A DNA stretch of 64,000 nucleotides from Streptomyces sp. NWU339 (GCF_003143855.1 NZ_QFRK01000001.1:509614-573613); one strand, 5' to 3'. Shown: positions 29,260 through 38,996, numbered from the stretch's first letter. Notes: generated by a model from the letters alone, not told the origin. Made by a program: numbers and translations.

Positions 29260-29576
29260 GTGGAACCCACCTCCTTTGGACTCAGCGGCCACGGTCGTTC
29301 CGTGGCAGGAGGGTCGTGATGCGTTGCGCAACGATGTCTGTCAGTAGAACAGCCGCCACTGACAATCGATGTCGGGCGGCGGTTTCCCCAGGCCGACCGG
29401 GGCGGACCGTGGTCCTGCCCTGATCCTGACTGGATCTGTCCGGACAGACACCGGTGCAGACGGTACACAGTACCCGCACAGTGGCTTCCGGTTGAAATCC
29501 GGCCCGGAAGCCCGTCAGTCTGTACACATCGGGTGTGTACGGCGCTACGATGCGCCGCCTTTCGCAGGAGGTGCCC
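29260..29576. other. Divergent promoter region between rpsF and a small membrane-protein gene
   Basis: 317 bases without a gene. A perfect 12-base palindrome CGTTGCGCAACG lies at 29322-29333, and a TACGAT -10-like hexamer near 29548 points to the right-hand gene. Nothing else is recognised. Confidence 0.45.
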
Positions 29577-29891
29577 ATGGCACAGGCATTGCGACCCAAC
29601 ACCGCCGGAGGCCTTTTCGCCACGGATGGAAAGCCCCACCCACTCCAGGACACCCTGCTCGCAGTGACCCTGGTGCTGGGCATCACATCCTTCGTCACAG
29701 CGATGTTCCAGCAGCTGCACCTGCTCAGCTCCTGGACCGGCCTGGTGGGAATCCTCACCGGCGCGTACGGCCAGTGGGTCTCGCAGACGACACGGGCGCG
29801 CTTCGGTCTCATCGTGGGCTTGGGCGCATCGGCCGTCGGCTTCTTCTTGGGCATGGCCCACGGCGGCCTCTTCGGCGGGCTTCTCGACTGA
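29577..29891 (+). CDS. Small membrane protein, function unknown
   Basis: A 104-residue protein with three hydrophobic segments (LQDTLLAVTLVLGITSFVTAMF; LSSWTGLVGILTGAYGQWV; FGLIVGLGASAVGFFLGMA). The ATG at 29577 has a consensus AGGAGG site 6 bases before it and is preferred over the upstream in-frame start. It is conserved at this position in Streptomyces as an uncharacterised integral membrane protein. No functional motif is visible. Confidence 0.8.
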   Translation: MAQALRPNTAGGLFATDGKPHPLQDTLLAVTLVLGITSFVTAMFQQLHLLSSWTGLVGILTGAYGQWVSQTTRARFGLIVGLGASAVGFFLGMAHGGLFGGLLD

Positions 29892-29922
29892 CTCCGGGCA
29901 CCCCCTCCTGAATACCGTGGAG

Positions 29923-29949
29923 CGCCCCGGCCGACGACCGGCCGGGGCG
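29923..29949 (+). terminator. Terminator after the small membrane-protein gene
   Basis: Perfect 11-base arms (29923-29933 and 29939-29949) with a 5-base loop. Confidence 0.7.
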
Positions 29950-30054
29950 AAGGTCCGTGCGCCCAACCGGGTCGGCCCCAAGGCGCAGTAGGCTTCGCGC
30001 GAGAGCCGGAGCCCCTGATCCCATGGGGACACACCAGCCCGAGGAGCGCCCCGA

Positions 30055-31176
30055 ATGACCCTGACCCTGAGGACCATCAGCCGAGAGCAGCATCTGGCGT
30101 ACATCCAGAGCCTGCCGTCGGCGAGTCACATGCAGGTCCCGGCCTGGTCGGACGTCAAGGCGGAGTGGCGCGCGGAGAACCTCGGCTGGTTCGACGACCG
30201 GACCGGGGAGATGGTCGGCGCCGGCCTCGTCCTCTACCGGCAACTGCCCAAGATCAAGCGCTACCTGGCCTATCTGCCCGAGGGCCCGGTCATCAACTGG
30301 TTCGCGCCAAATCTTCAGGAGTGGATCGAGCCGATGCTCGCGCACCTGAAGCAGCAGGGCGCGTTCTCGGTGAAGATGGGCCCGCCGGTGGTCATCCGGC
30401 GCTGGGAGGCGGCGACCATCAAGAAGGGGATCCAGGACCCGGACGTAAAGCGTCTGCGTGACCTGGAAGCCGACTTCATCGAGCCCCGTGCCTTCGAGGT
30501 CGCCGACAAGCTGCGCCGCATGGGATGGCAGCAGGGCGAGGACGGCGGGGCCGGCTTCGGCGACGTCCAGCCCCGCTACGTCTACCAGGTGCCGCTGGCG
30601 AACCGGTCCCTGGAAGAGGTCCACAAGAACTTCAACCAGTTGTGGCGCCGCAACATCAAGAAGGCCGAGAAGGCCGGCGTCGAAGTCGTCCAGGGCAGCT
30701 ACGACGACCTGCCCGAGTGGCAGCGGCTGTACGAGATCACCGCCGTGCGCGACCGCTTCCGGCCGCGCCCGCTGTCGTACTTCCAGCGCATGTGGACCGC
30801 CCTCAACGCCGAGGACCCCAACCGCATGCGGCTGTACTTCGCCCGGCACAACGGCGTGAACCTGTCGGCGGCCACGATGCTGATCGTCGGCGGCCACGTC
30901 TGGTACTCCTACGGTGCCTCCGACAACATCGGCCGTGAGGTCCGGCCCTCGAACGCGATGCAGTGGCGGATGCTGCGCGACGCCTACGCGCTCGGCGCCA
31001 CCGTCTACGATCTGCGCGGCATCTCCGACTCGCTGGACGAGACGGATCACCTCTTCGGCCTGATCCAGTTCAAGGTGGGGACGGGCGGCCAGGCCGCCGA
31101 GTACCTCGGCGAGTGGGACTTCCCGCTGAACAAGCTGCTCCACAAGGCGCTCGATATGTACATGTCGCGCCGTTGA
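30055..31176 (+). CDS. femX: FemX-type peptidoglycan bridge aminoacyltransferase
   Basis: A 373-residue FemABX-family protein of the GNAT superfamily. Blocks seen are HMQVPAWSDVKAEWRAENLGWF, LPKIKRYLAYLPEGPVINW, the coiled-coil-flanked NLWRRNIKKAEKAGVEV, and the C-terminal EVRPSNAMQWRMLRDAYALGATVYDLRGI. These enzymes use aminoacyl-tRNA to add residues to the lysine or LL-diaminopimelate side chain of lipid II. In Streptomyces, FemX adds the single bridge glycine. The alanine-racemase-fold gene follows 97 bases downstream. Confidence 0.88.
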   Translation: MTLTLRTISREQHLAYIQSLPSASHMQVPAWSDVKAEWRAENLGWFDDRTGEMVGAGLVLYRQLPKIKRYLAYLPEGPVINWFAPNLQEWIEPMLAHLKQQGAFSVKMGPPVVIRRWEAATIKKGIQDPDVKRLRDLEADFIEPRAFEVADKLRRMGWQQGEDGGAGFGDVQPRYVYQVPLANRSLEEVHKNFNQLWRRNIKKAEKAGVEVVQGSYDDLPEWQRLYEITAVRDRFRPRPLSYFQRMWTALNAEDPNRMRLYFARHNGVNLSAATMLIVGGHVWYSYGASDNIGREVRPSNAMQWRMLRDAYALGATVYDLRGISDSLDETDHLFGLIQFKVGTGGQAAEYLGEWDFPLNKLLHKALDMYMSRR

Positions 31177-31273
31177 TCCCGCACCCGTCGCACTGTTCGA
31201 TCCATCAATTCCCCTGTCTCTGATCCCCTGCCTCTGATACACCGCAGCCACCAGAAAGGTTCCAGGTCCGGCC

Positions 31274-32305
31274 ATGGCGCTCACGCTCTACGTCGACACC
31301 GCGCGCTGGCGGGCGCACCACAAGCACGTGCAGCAGCAGTTCCCGGGGCTCGTCCCGGTCTGCAAGGGCAACGGCTACGGCTTCGGTCACGAGCGGCTGG
31401 CCGAGGAGGCCACCCGGCTGGGCTCGGACGTCCTCGCCGTCGGCACGACGTACGAGGCCGCCCGGATCAAGGACTGGTTCGGCGGCGACCTGCTGGTGCT
31501 GACGCCGTACCGGCGCGGCGAGGAACCCGTCCCGCTGCCCGACCGGGTGATCCGCTCGGTTTCGTCGGTCGACGGTGTGTACGGTCTGGTCGGCGCCCGG
31601 GTGGTCATCGAAGTGATGTCCTCGATGAAGCGGCACGGCGTCAGCGAGCAGGATCTGCCCCAGCTGCACTCCGCCATAGAGAACGTCCGGCTGGAAGGCT
31701 TCGCCATCCACCTGCCGCTGGACCGCACCGACGGATCGGACGCCGTCGAGGAGGTCATCGGCTGGATGGACCGTCTGCGGGCCGCCCGTCTCCCCCTGCA
31801 CACGATGTTCGTCAGTCATCTCAAGGCCGAGGAACTGGTCCGGCTGCAGCAGCAGTTCCCGCAGACCCGTTTCCGCGCCCGTATCGGTACACGGCTGTGG
31901 CTGGGGGACCATGAGGCCACCGAGTACCGCGGTGCCGTCCTGGACGTCACGCGCATCGCCAAGGGGGAGAGGTTCGGCTACCGCCAGCAGAAGGCCGCGT
32001 CCGACGGCTTCCTGGTGGTCGTGGCGGGCGGTACGTCGCACGGGGTGGGTCTGGAGGCCCCCAAGGCTCTGCACGGTGTCATGCCGCGCGCCAAGGGCGT
32101 TGCCCGCGCCGGGCTCGCCACGGTGAACCGGAACCTCTCTCCGTTCGTCTGGGGCGGCAAGCAGCGCTGGTTCGCCGAGCCGCCGCACATGCAGGTGTCG
32201 ATCCTGTTCGTGCCCACGGAGGCACCGGAACCTCAGGTCGGCGAGGAACTGGTGGCCCATCTGCGGCACACCACCACTCAGTTCGACCGAATGCTCGACC
32301 GCTGA
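31274..32305 (+). CDS. Alanine-racemase-fold PLP protein
   Basis: A 343-residue protein. It starts MALTLYVDTARWRAHHKHVQ, followed by the PLP lysine motif CKGNGYGFGH (about residues 31-40), as in alanine racemase. The C-terminal domain is shortened and diverged (IGTRLWLGDHEAT in place of RPGIMLYG; a RFGYRQQ segment near the expected catalytic Tyr). It is a different subfamily from the canonical Alr. Its place beside femX suggests an envelope role. Racemase activity is uncertain. Confidence 0.82.
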   Translation: MALTLYVDTARWRAHHKHVQQQFPGLVPVCKGNGYGFGHERLAEEATRLGSDVLAVGTTYEAARIKDWFGGDLLVLTPYRRGEEPVPLPDRVIRSVSSVDGVYGLVGARVVIEVMSSMKRHGVSEQDLPQLHSAIENVRLEGFAIHLPLDRTDGSDAVEEVIGWMDRLRAARLPLHTMFVSHLKAEELVRLQQQFPQTRFRARIGTRLWLGDHEATEYRGAVLDVTRIAKGERFGYRQQKAASDGFLVVVAGGTSHGVGLEAPKALHGVMPRAKGVARAGLATVNRNLSPFVWGGKQRWFAEPPHMQVSILFVPTEAPEPQVGEELVAHLRHTTTQFDRMLDR

Positions 32306-32364
32306 GCGGCGGCGTGGGGACGAGGAGCGCAGAACGCGGTGGAGGCGTCTGAGCAGGCGCCCAA

Positions 32365-32413
32365 ACATGAGAAAGGCCGTGCACGGGATTCCCGTGCACG
32401 GCCTTTCTCATGT
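32365..32413. terminator. Bidirectional terminator, 49-base perfect palindrome
   Basis: Perfect 24-base arms around one central base (32389), between the convergent racemase-fold and GT87-type genes. A hairpin this long is unusual; the stem is A/T-rich at the base (AAAGGCC/GGCCTTT). Confidence 0.85.
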
Positions 32414-32454
32414 CTCTCGCCCGCCTCCAGGGCGACCGCCCACCAGCCGTTCGC

Positions 32455-33954
32455 TCAGAGTGAACCGCTGGTGGCACCTGCCCCGCCCCACTTGACCCGT
32501 GGCCCCTCGAAGTGTGCGACATGCCGTACGGGTCGGGCGGCGGGGCCGAGCACGAAGACGTCCTCGGCTCGGTCGAGCACCCCTCCCGAAGGATCGTCGT
32601 CACCGGAGCGGCGCACCGGGTCCCGCTCGGGCAGCAGGATGTCACGCACGATCATGACGCACAGGTAGAGCGTTCCGAGCAGATGCAGGCCGATGGCCCA
32701 GTGATAACCGTCGGCGGGCAGTCCCTTGTGGTCGTCTCCGCTGGTCGTGTACGCGAGGTACATCCAGATGCCGAGGAAGTAGGCCACCTCGCAGGCCTGC
32801 CAGATCAGGAAGTCCCTCCACTTCGGCCTGGCCAGGGCGGCCAAGGGCACCAACCACAGGACGTACTGGGGTGAGTAGACCTTGTTGGTGAGGATGAACG
32901 CCGCGACGACCAGGAAGGCGAGCTGCGCGAAGCGCGGTCGGCGGGGAGCCATGAGGGCGAGTGCGGCAATACCCACGCAGCACAGCAACATCAGCGCTGT
33001 GGCGAGTGTGTTCACGGTGTCCGTACTCAGCGGGTCGGACGAGTTGTGGGCGATGATCAACCAGAAGGAGCCGAAATCGACGCCCCGCTCCTGGCTGAAC
33101 GTGTAGAACTTCGACCAGCCGTCAAAAGCGAAGAACATCACTGGCCCGTTCACCACGGCCCAGGCGACGACCGCACCGCCCAGGGCGGTTCCGTACTCCC
33201 TCCAGCGGCCGGCGCGCCAGCACAGCACCAGCAGCGGCCCCAGGAGAAGCACGGGGTAGAGCTTGGCGGCCGTGGCAAGCCCCAGGAGGACGCCGAAGGC
33301 GAGGGGGCGGCCACGCGACCACATGAGCATCGCTGCGGCCGTCAGGGCGACCGCCAGCAGGTCCCAGTTGATCGTCGCGGTCAGGGCGAAGGCGGGCGCC
33401 AGAGCGACCAGGAGACCGTCCCAAGGCCGCCGGGTGTGCGTGCGAGTCACACAGACGGCGATGACGGCCGCGCACACCATGAGCATCCCGGCGTTGACCA
33501 TCCAGTACCACTGCTCCTGGTCCTGGATGCTGCCGCTGCCGGGCGTGAGCCAGGAGGCGACCTCCATGAACACACCGGTCAACACCGGGTACTCGAGGTA
33601 CTGCATGTCGCCGGGAAGCTGATCGAAGTACGGCACGAGGCCGTCGGCGAAGCCCCGCCCCTGGTAGAGGTGCGGGATGTCCGAGTAGCACGCGTGCGTG
33701 TACTGGGAACCGGCGCCGAAGAACCACGCGCCGTTGTAGCAGGGCGCCTTCTGTACCAGGCCGAGGGTGAACAAACCGATCGCCACGAGCACGATCACCC
33801 GGACCGGACTCCACCAGGACGCCCCGAGGAGGGCATGCCGCCCGAGCGGACCACCGATCAGCTCGCTGCCGGCCTCGGCGACCTTGTCCTCCCGGGTCGG
33901 TTCCACCGGCTCCGGCTCGTGGACGCTCGCTTGCGTCGATTCTCCACTGGGCAT
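32455..33954 (-). CDS. GT87-type (DUF2029) membrane glycosyltransferase
   Basis: A 499-residue protein with about ten transmembrane helices. The first lies near residues 45-65 (VIVLVAIGLFTLGLV), followed by an extracytoplasmic loop with YNGAWFFGAGSQYTHACYSDI. Family features are YLEYPVLTGVFMEVASW, ATINWDLLAVALTAAAML and GVLLGLATAAKLYP. Members use polyprenyl-phosphate sugars, such as mannose or arabinose donors, for surface glycans. The acceptor is unknown. The start at 33954 (MPSGESTQ) is favoured; ATG 33963 is an alternative. Confidence 0.85.
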   Translation of the reverse strand: MPSGESTQASVHEPEPVEPTREDKVAEAGSELIGGPLGRHALLGASWWSPVRVIVLVAIGLFTLGLVQKAPCYNGAWFFGAGSQYTHACYSDIPHLYQGRGFADGLVPYFDQLPGDMQYLEYPVLTGVFMEVASWLTPGSGSIQDQEQWYWMVNAGMLMVCAAVIAVCVTRTHTRRPWDGLLVALAPAFALTATINWDLLAVALTAAAMLMWSRGRPLAFGVLLGLATAAKLYPVLLLGPLLVLCWRAGRWREYGTALGGAVVAWAVVNGPVMFFAFDGWSKFYTFSQERGVDFGSFWLIIAHNSSDPLSTDTVNTLATALMLLCCVGIAALALMAPRRPRFAQLAFLVVAAFILTNKVYSPQYVLWLVPLAALARPKWRDFLIWQACEVAYFLGIWMYLAYTTSGDDHKGLPADGYHWAIGLHLLGTLYLCVMIVRDILLPERDPVRRSGDDDPSGGVLDRAEDVFVLGPAARPVRHVAHFEGPRVKWGGAGATSGSL

Positions 33955-33989
33955 GCCGCACATCCTGCCGTACGTGCCGGGGCTACGCA

Positions 33990-34024
33990 GAGGGCCGCCG
34001 TACCCGTGGGGTACGGCGGCCCTC
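33990..34024 (-). terminator. Terminator downstream of the penicillin-binding protein gene
   Basis: Perfect 16-base arms (33990-34005 and 34009-34024) around a 3-base loop. A consensus parS begins 2 bases farther on. Confidence 0.78.
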
Positions 34025-34025
34025 G

Positions 34026-34039
34026 TTTCACGTGAAACA
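34026..34039. other. parS site (consensus)
   Basis: GTTTCACGTGAAAC, exact, between the penicillin-binding-protein stop codon and the GT87-type gene, flanked directly by a terminator. Confidence 0.92.
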
Positions 34040-34067
34040 CCCAAGTCGGGCAAGTGGACGGTTACGG

Positions 34068-36764
34068 TTACCCGGCCGGGCCTCCGAAGAGACCACCGTT
34101 GTTGCCGTTTCCGTTGCCGTTTCCGCGGTTGTTGCCTTCCTCTTCCGATTCCGAGGCCGACGGTGAGCTGGTCACCCCTCCGTCCGTCCCACCGGCGTCC
34201 GCTCCGCCAGGTCCGGTGCCCCCCGTGTCGTCCTCCTCCTTGCAGCGGAAGTCGAACGGCCCACAGGTATTGGTCTCACTCGGCGTGGGGGTGCTGGGCT
34301 CCGGCTCCGGCTCCGAAGTCGACGGAGACGCCGACGGGGTCTCCTCTTCGGTCTCGGTGGGGGAAGGAGTGGGGGTCGGCGACGGAGTGTCGTTGACGAT
34401 CTCTCCGATGGGCTCCGGTGTCGGGAAAGGCACCGACTTCTGGCCCTTCAACGCGACCTCCATGTAATCCGCCCAGATCTCGGACGGGAACGAAGCACCG
34501 TGGATCTTCTTCTGGCCGCCCGTGCCGAACATCTTCAGGAACTCGCGGTTCTTGATGGTCTCGTCGTCGGGGTACCGGAACATGCTGATCGCGGTGGACA
34601 ACTGCGGGGTGTAGCCGACGAACCAGGCGGACTTGTTGCCGTCCGTGGTACCGGTCTTGCCGGCCACCTCACGGCCCTCGAGCTGGGCGTTGGAGCCGGT
34701 TCCGTCCTCGACGACGGTCTTCAGGACGTCCGTGACGTTGTCCGCGACCAGAGCGGTGAACGCCCGCTCGGTCTGGGTCCTGTGCGTGTAGACCGTGCCG
34801 TCCTTGCTGCTCGTCACCTTCTTGACGGAGAACGGCTCACGCTGCTCACCACTGGCCGCGAAGGTGGCGTACGAACCCGCCATCCGGATCGCGCTGGGGC
34901 TGGAGGTACCGAGGGAGAACGACGGGTAGTTCGTTCCGGCGAGGCTGCTCTCCAGAAGCCCGGACAGCATCGCGGATTCCTTCACCTTGTCCAGGCCGAC
35001 ATCCACGCCGAGCTGGACGAACGAAGAGTTCACCGAGTACTGCATCGCCTCACGGAGATCGATCTTGTAGTCGGGCGCAGTGCCGTGCGTCTCGTCGCCG
35101 TCATTGACCTGCTCCCACTGCTCGCCCTTCTCGTTCTGCCAGATCGACCCGTCGTACTCCTTGATCTTGAGCCTGTTCTTGCCGCTGTACAGGCTCTTCT
35201 CGGACACCTTCGTCCGCTCGTCCTGGGCCTGTACCCGGTCCCCGTCGGGGTCCCGGACGCCCCACTGCATGGCGGCCGCCAGCACGTACGGCTTGAACGT
35301 CGAGCCGACCTGGGCACCGGTCGCGTCGGCGTTGTTGGTGAAGTGCTTGGTCGCGTCGGTACCGCCGTAGATGGCCACGATCGCGCCGGTCGCCGGGTCC
35401 ACCGTGGCCCCGCCGAACTGGACGTGGGTGTCCGTCTCCGGGCGCTCCTCGGGCTTGATGTTCTTCTTGTAGACCTTCTGGACCGACTCCTCGAGTGCCT
35501 CAACCTTCTTCTTGTCGAAGGTCGTGTAGATCGAGTAGCCGCCCTGCTCCAGCATGTCGGCGGTGATGCCGGTTTCCTCGCTGTTGTTGACGATGTACGC
35601 CTTGGCGAGGTCCACGAGGTAACCGATCTGCCCGCTCAGCGCGGTGTTCGACCGGGGGTTCTGCACCTTGGGCAGCTTGGTGTACTTGGCCCTTTCCGCA
35701 GGATCCAGGCGGCCGTACTCGACCATCTTCTCCAGCGTGTCCTGCATCTGGAGCAGGGCACGCTTCTTGTTCGCCGCAGGGGCGGCGTTGACCGGGTCGA
35801 TGGAGCTGGCACCGGCCGGGTCGTAGTAGGTGGCTCCCTTGAGGACCGCCGACAGGAAGGCGCACTCGCCCACGCTGAGTTTCTCGGCCTTCTTGTCGAA
35901 GTAGGCCTGGGCCGCGGCCTGGATCCCGTAGGCCCCACGTCCGTAGTAAGCGGAGTTCAGGTAGCCCTCGAGGATCTCGTCCTTGTCCTTGGTGGTGCCC
36001 ACCTTGACCGAAACGAAGATCTCCGTGATCTTGCGGGAGATGGTCTGCGACTGATCGTCCAGCATGGCATTCTTGACGTACTGCTGGGTGATCGTGGAGC
36101 CACCCTGCGTATTGCCGCCTCTGGCCATGTTGAACACGGCGCGGGCGATGCCCTTGGGGTCGATGCCGCTGTCCTCGTAGAAGGTCTTGTTCTCCTGAGA
36201 GATGACCGCGTCCTGCATCGCCTTGGGGATCTCTTCGAGGCCGATGATCTGGCGGTTGCGCTCACCACCCGTGGCGACCATCTGTGAGCCGTCGGCCCAG
36301 TAGTAGACGTTGTTCTGCGCCGTGGCCGTCTCAGCGAGGTTCGGCACACCCACCAGTGCGTACCCGATTCCCGCGGCAGCCACCATGCTGCCGAAGAACG
36401 CGATGCACAGACCGGTAACAAGCCTCCAGGACGGCATCCAGCGGCGCCAGCCGTACTTGTCGTGGCGCGGATAGTCGACGATCCGCTTCTTGCCGGGAGG
36501 CGCCGCCCGGCCCCGGCCGGGCCCGGTGGAACCGGCCCGGCGACCCCCGCCTCTCTGTGCCGCGCGTCGCGCTTCGGCGCGGCTTCCATAACTGTGGCCC
36601 TCACCACCCGAGTCGCGGGAGTCCGACCCATAGGAATCGGACGGAGACCCGGTGGCGCCTCGCGGCGCCGCGCGGCGGCCGGAGGACGAGCCTGACTGGC
36701 CGCGTCGGGCCGCGGCACGTCCGCCACCCTGCGGCTGCGGTGGTTTGCGACGGTGCTCGCTCAT
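34068..36764 (-). CDS. Class A penicillin-binding protein (transglycosylase/transpeptidase)
   Basis: An 898-residue bifunctional PBP1-type enzyme that polymerises and cross-links peptidoglycan. A basic Gly/Ser/Arg-rich cytoplasmic N-terminus (~110 residues) precedes one membrane anchor (about 113-140). The GT51 domain carries the catalytic ENKTFYEDSGID block and GGSTITQQYVKN. The transpeptidase has STFK near residue 488, SVN in QYSVNSSFVQLG and KTGTT near residue 703. The C-terminus is a long Pro/Thr/Ser/Glu then Gly/Asn-rich tail. The ATG at 36764 has GAGGAG upstream. The PadR gene is divergent. Confidence 0.95.
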   Translation of the reverse strand: MSEHRRKPPQPQGGGRAAARRGQSGSSSGRRAAPRGATGSPSDSYGSDSRDSGGEGHSYGSRAEARRAAQRGGGRRAGSTGPGRGRAAPPGKKRIVDYPRHDKYGWRRWMPSWRLVTGLCIAFFGSMVAAAGIGYALVGVPNLAETATAQNNVYYWADGSQMVATGGERNRQIIGLEEIPKAMQDAVISQENKTFYEDSGIDPKGIARAVFNMARGGNTQGGSTITQQYVKNAMLDDQSQTISRKITEIFVSVKVGTTKDKDEILEGYLNSAYYGRGAYGIQAAAQAYFDKKAEKLSVGECAFLSAVLKGATYYDPAGASSIDPVNAAPAANKKRALLQMQDTLEKMVEYGRLDPAERAKYTKLPKVQNPRSNTALSGQIGYLVDLAKAYIVNNSEETGITADMLEQGGYSIYTTFDKKKVEALEESVQKVYKKNIKPEERPETDTHVQFGGATVDPATGAIVAIYGGTDATKHFTNNADATGAQVGSTFKPYVLAAAMQWGVRDPDGDRVQAQDERTKVSEKSLYSGKNRLKIKEYDGSIWQNEKGEQWEQVNDGDETHGTAPDYKIDLREAMQYSVNSSFVQLGVDVGLDKVKESAMLSGLLESSLAGTNYPSFSLGTSSPSAIRMAGSYATFAASGEQREPFSVKKVTSSKDGTVYTHRTQTERAFTALVADNVTDVLKTVVEDGTGSNAQLEGREVAGKTGTTDGNKSAWFVGYTPQLSTAISMFRYPDDETIKNREFLKMFGTGGQKKIHGASFPSEIWADYMEVALKGQKSVPFPTPEPIGEIVNDTPSPTPTPSPTETEEETPSASPSTSEPEPEPSTPTPSETNTCGPFDFRCKEEDDTGGTGPGGADAGGTDGGVTSSPSASESEEEGNNRGNGNGNGNNGGLFGGPAG

Positions 36765-37162
36765 CGAACGACTACTCCTCGGGCAGGCGCGTCTCACGCG
36801 CCTGGAAACGGCAGCTGGTTTCCGGTCCCCCCGAAGTACGGATGCGGTGGGTTCCGCATTCATCCCGTACTGCACCGGGGACGAGGACGCCCCCAGGCGT
36901 CACTCGGTTCCCGGTGTGTTGTGCATGGCGCACAGACTACGCATCGTCAAAACCTGCCGAGCGCAGAAGTTCGGCCCAAATCAGGCAACTTGCTCGGATT
37001 GAATCGGTGATGTGATCCCGTTCACCACCCATCCCCTTGCCCCAGCCGGACCACCGTTCTATCGTCGTGATGTATCGAGTCGATACATCAGCTCGGCATA
37101 AAGACGGCGATGAGCCAGACACGAGGCCGTCACGGCACGACCGCGGCAGAGAGGAGGCGACG
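36765..37162. promoter_or_regulatory. Divergent promoter region between PBP gene and padR
   Basis: 398 bases without a gene. The PadR-type palindrome at 37068-37090 is the only strong signal. It lies 72-95 bases before the padR start and about 300 bases from the PBP start. Confidence 0.55.
37068..37090. promoter_or_regulatory. Perfect 23-base palindrome, candidate PadR operator
   Basis: Arms of 11 bases (TGATGTATCGA and its exact complement TCGATACATCA) surround one central G. The TGTATCGA half-site matches the ATGTAT-type half-sites typical of PadR regulators. It sits upstream of padR, so autoregulation and control of the downstream ino1 gene are likely. Confidence 0.78.
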
Positions 37163-37846
37163 ATGAGCCGGCGTTCCGGGATTCTCGAGTTCGCCGTGCT
37201 CGGCCTGCTCCGCGAGTCTCCGATGCACGGCTATGAGCTGCGCAAACGACTCAATACGTCACTGGGTGTGTTCCGTGCCTTCAGCTACGGGACGCTCTAC
37301 CCCTGCCTCAAGACGCTGGTCGCCAACGGCTGGTTGATCGAGGAACCGGGGAACACCACAGAGGACGCCCTCGCCGCTCCGCTCACGGGCCGTCGCGCCA
37401 AGATCGTCTACCGGTTGACGGCCGATGGTAAGGAGCACTTCGAACAACTGCTCTCCCAGACGGGCCCCGACGCGTACGAGGACGAGACCTTCGCCGCGCG
37501 GTTCGCCTTCTTCGGACAGACGTCACGCGACGTACGCATGCGTGTGCTGGAAGGCCGCCGCAGCCGGCTGGAGGAGCGCCTGGAGAAAATGCGGGTCTCA
37601 CTGGCCCGGACCCGGGAGCGTCTCGACGACTACACGCTCGAACTCCAGCGTCACGGGATGGAGTCCGTGGAGCGGGAAGTGCGCTGGCTGAACGAGCTCA
37701 TCGAGAGCGAGCGGGCCGGGCGAGACCTCAAGGGTCCCGCCTCCGGGGCGACCCCTCGACAGGACACCACATCTGGAACGTCGGGCGACCTGCCCCGGTC
37801 CGGGGACCACCCCCGGCCGGATTCGCCCGACGACACCGCCACGTGA
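37163..37846 (+). CDS. PadR-family transcriptional regulator
   Basis: A 227-residue PadR regulator. The N-terminal winged helix ([25 protein letters not shown], then [17 protein letters not shown]) contains the conserved MHGYELR block. The wing follows, then a Vir_AcrR-like C-terminal coiled-coil dimerisation domain (about residues 110-190). The C-terminal ~40 residues are polar. The ATG at 37163 has GAGGAGG upstream. ino1 starts 43 bases downstream, probably in the same transcript. The ligand is unknown; link to inositol or envelope synthesis is inference. Confidence 0.9.
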   Translation: MSRRSGILEFAVLGLLRESPMHGYELRKRLNTSLGVFRAFSYGTLYPCLKTLVANGWLIEEPGNTTEDALAAPLTGRRAKIVYRLTADGKEHFEQLLSQTGPDAYEDETFAARFAFFGQTSRDVRMRVLEGRRSRLEERLEKMRVSLARTRERLDDYTLELQRHGMESVEREVRWLNELIESERAGRDLKGPASGATPRQDTTSGTSGDLPRSGDHPRPDSPDDTAT

Positions 37847-37889
37847 GTCCCCCTCAGGGCCTCACTCGTATACACAGGGAGCAACCGGA

Positions 37890-38972
37890 ATGGGTTCGGT
37901 TCGCGTAGCCGTCGTCGGCGTGGGCAACTGTGCCGCATCGCTGGTGCAGGGAGTCGAGTACTACAAGGACGCCGACCCGGCGTCCAAGGTGCCGGGCCTG
38001 ATGCACGTTCAGTTCGGCGACTACCACGTCCGCGACGTCGAGTTCGTCGCCGCTTTCGACGTGGACGCCAAGAAGGTCGGCCTCGACCTCGCTGACGCCA
38101 TCGGCGCCTCCGAGAACAACACCATCAAGATCTGCGACGTCCCCAGCACCGGTGTGACGGTCCAGCGCGGTCACACCCTCGACGGTCTCGGCAAGTACTA
38201 CCAGGCCACCATCGAGGAGTCCGCGGAGGAGCCGGTCGACGTCGTCCAGGTCCTCAAGGACAAGCAGGTCGACGTCCTGGTCTGCTACCTGCCCGTCGGC
38301 TCCGAGGACGCGGCGAAGTTCTACGCCCAGTGCGCCATCGACGCCAAGGTCGCCTTCGTCAACGCCCTCCCGGTGTTCATCGCCGGTACCAAGGAGTGGG
38401 CGGACAAGTTCACCGAGGCCGGCGTGCCGATCGTCGGTGACGACATCAAGTCCCAGGTCGGCGCCACCATCACGCACCGCGTCATGGCCAAGCTGTTCGA
38501 GGACCGCGGCGTGGTCCTGGACCGCACGATGCAGCTGAACGTCGGCGGCAACATGGACTTCAAGAACATGCTCGAGCGCGAGCGCCTGGAGTCCAAGAAG
38601 ATCTCCAAGACGCAGGCCGTCACCTCCCAGATCCCCGACCGGGACCTCGGCGAGAACAACGTGCACATCGGCCCGTCCGACTACGTCGCCTGGCTGGACG
38701 ACCGCAAGTGGGCCTACGTGCGCCTCGAGGGCCGTGCCTTCGGCGATGTCCCGCTGAACCTGGAGTACAAGCTCGAGGTCTGGGACTCCCCGAACTCCGC
38801 GGGTGTCATCATCGACGCCCTGCGCGCCGCGAAGATTGCCAAGGACCGCGGCATCGGCGGCCCGATCCTGTCGGCTTCGTCGTACTTCATGAAGTCCCCT
38901 CCGGTGCAGTACTTCGACGACGACGCCCGCGCCAAGGTCGAGAAGTTCATCCAGGGCGAGGTCGAGCGCTAG
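37890..38972 (+). CDS. ino1: myo-Inositol-1-phosphate synthase
   Basis: A 360-residue NAD-dependent enzyme converting glucose-6-phosphate to inositol-1-phosphate, the first step to mycothiol and phosphatidylinositol. The N-terminal Rossmann motif is [16 protein letters not shown], with [29 protein letters not shown] and the lysine-rich active-site segment [28 protein letters not shown]. The length is that of the short actinobacterial form. It follows padR closely, suggesting PadR control. Confidence 0.97.
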   Translation: MGSVRVAVVGVGNCAASLVQGVEYYKDADPASKVPGLMHVQFGDYHVRDVEFVAAFDVDAKKVGLDLADAIGASENNTIKICDVPSTGVTVQRGHTLDGLGKYYQATIEESAEEPVDVVQVLKDKQVDVLVCYLPVGSEDAAKFYAQCAIDAKVAFVNALPVFIAGTKEWADKFTEAGVPIVGDDIKSQVGATITHRVMAKLFEDRGVVLDRTMQLNVGGNMDFKNMLERERLESKKISKTQAVTSQIPDRDLGENNVHIGPSDYVAWLDDRKWAYVRLEGRAFGDVPLNLEYKLEVWDSPNSAGVIIDALRAAKIAKDRGIGGPILSASSYFMKSPPVQYFDDDARAKVEKFIQGEVER

Positions 38973-38996
38973 AACCTCCCCGCTGTGGGCAGCTGG

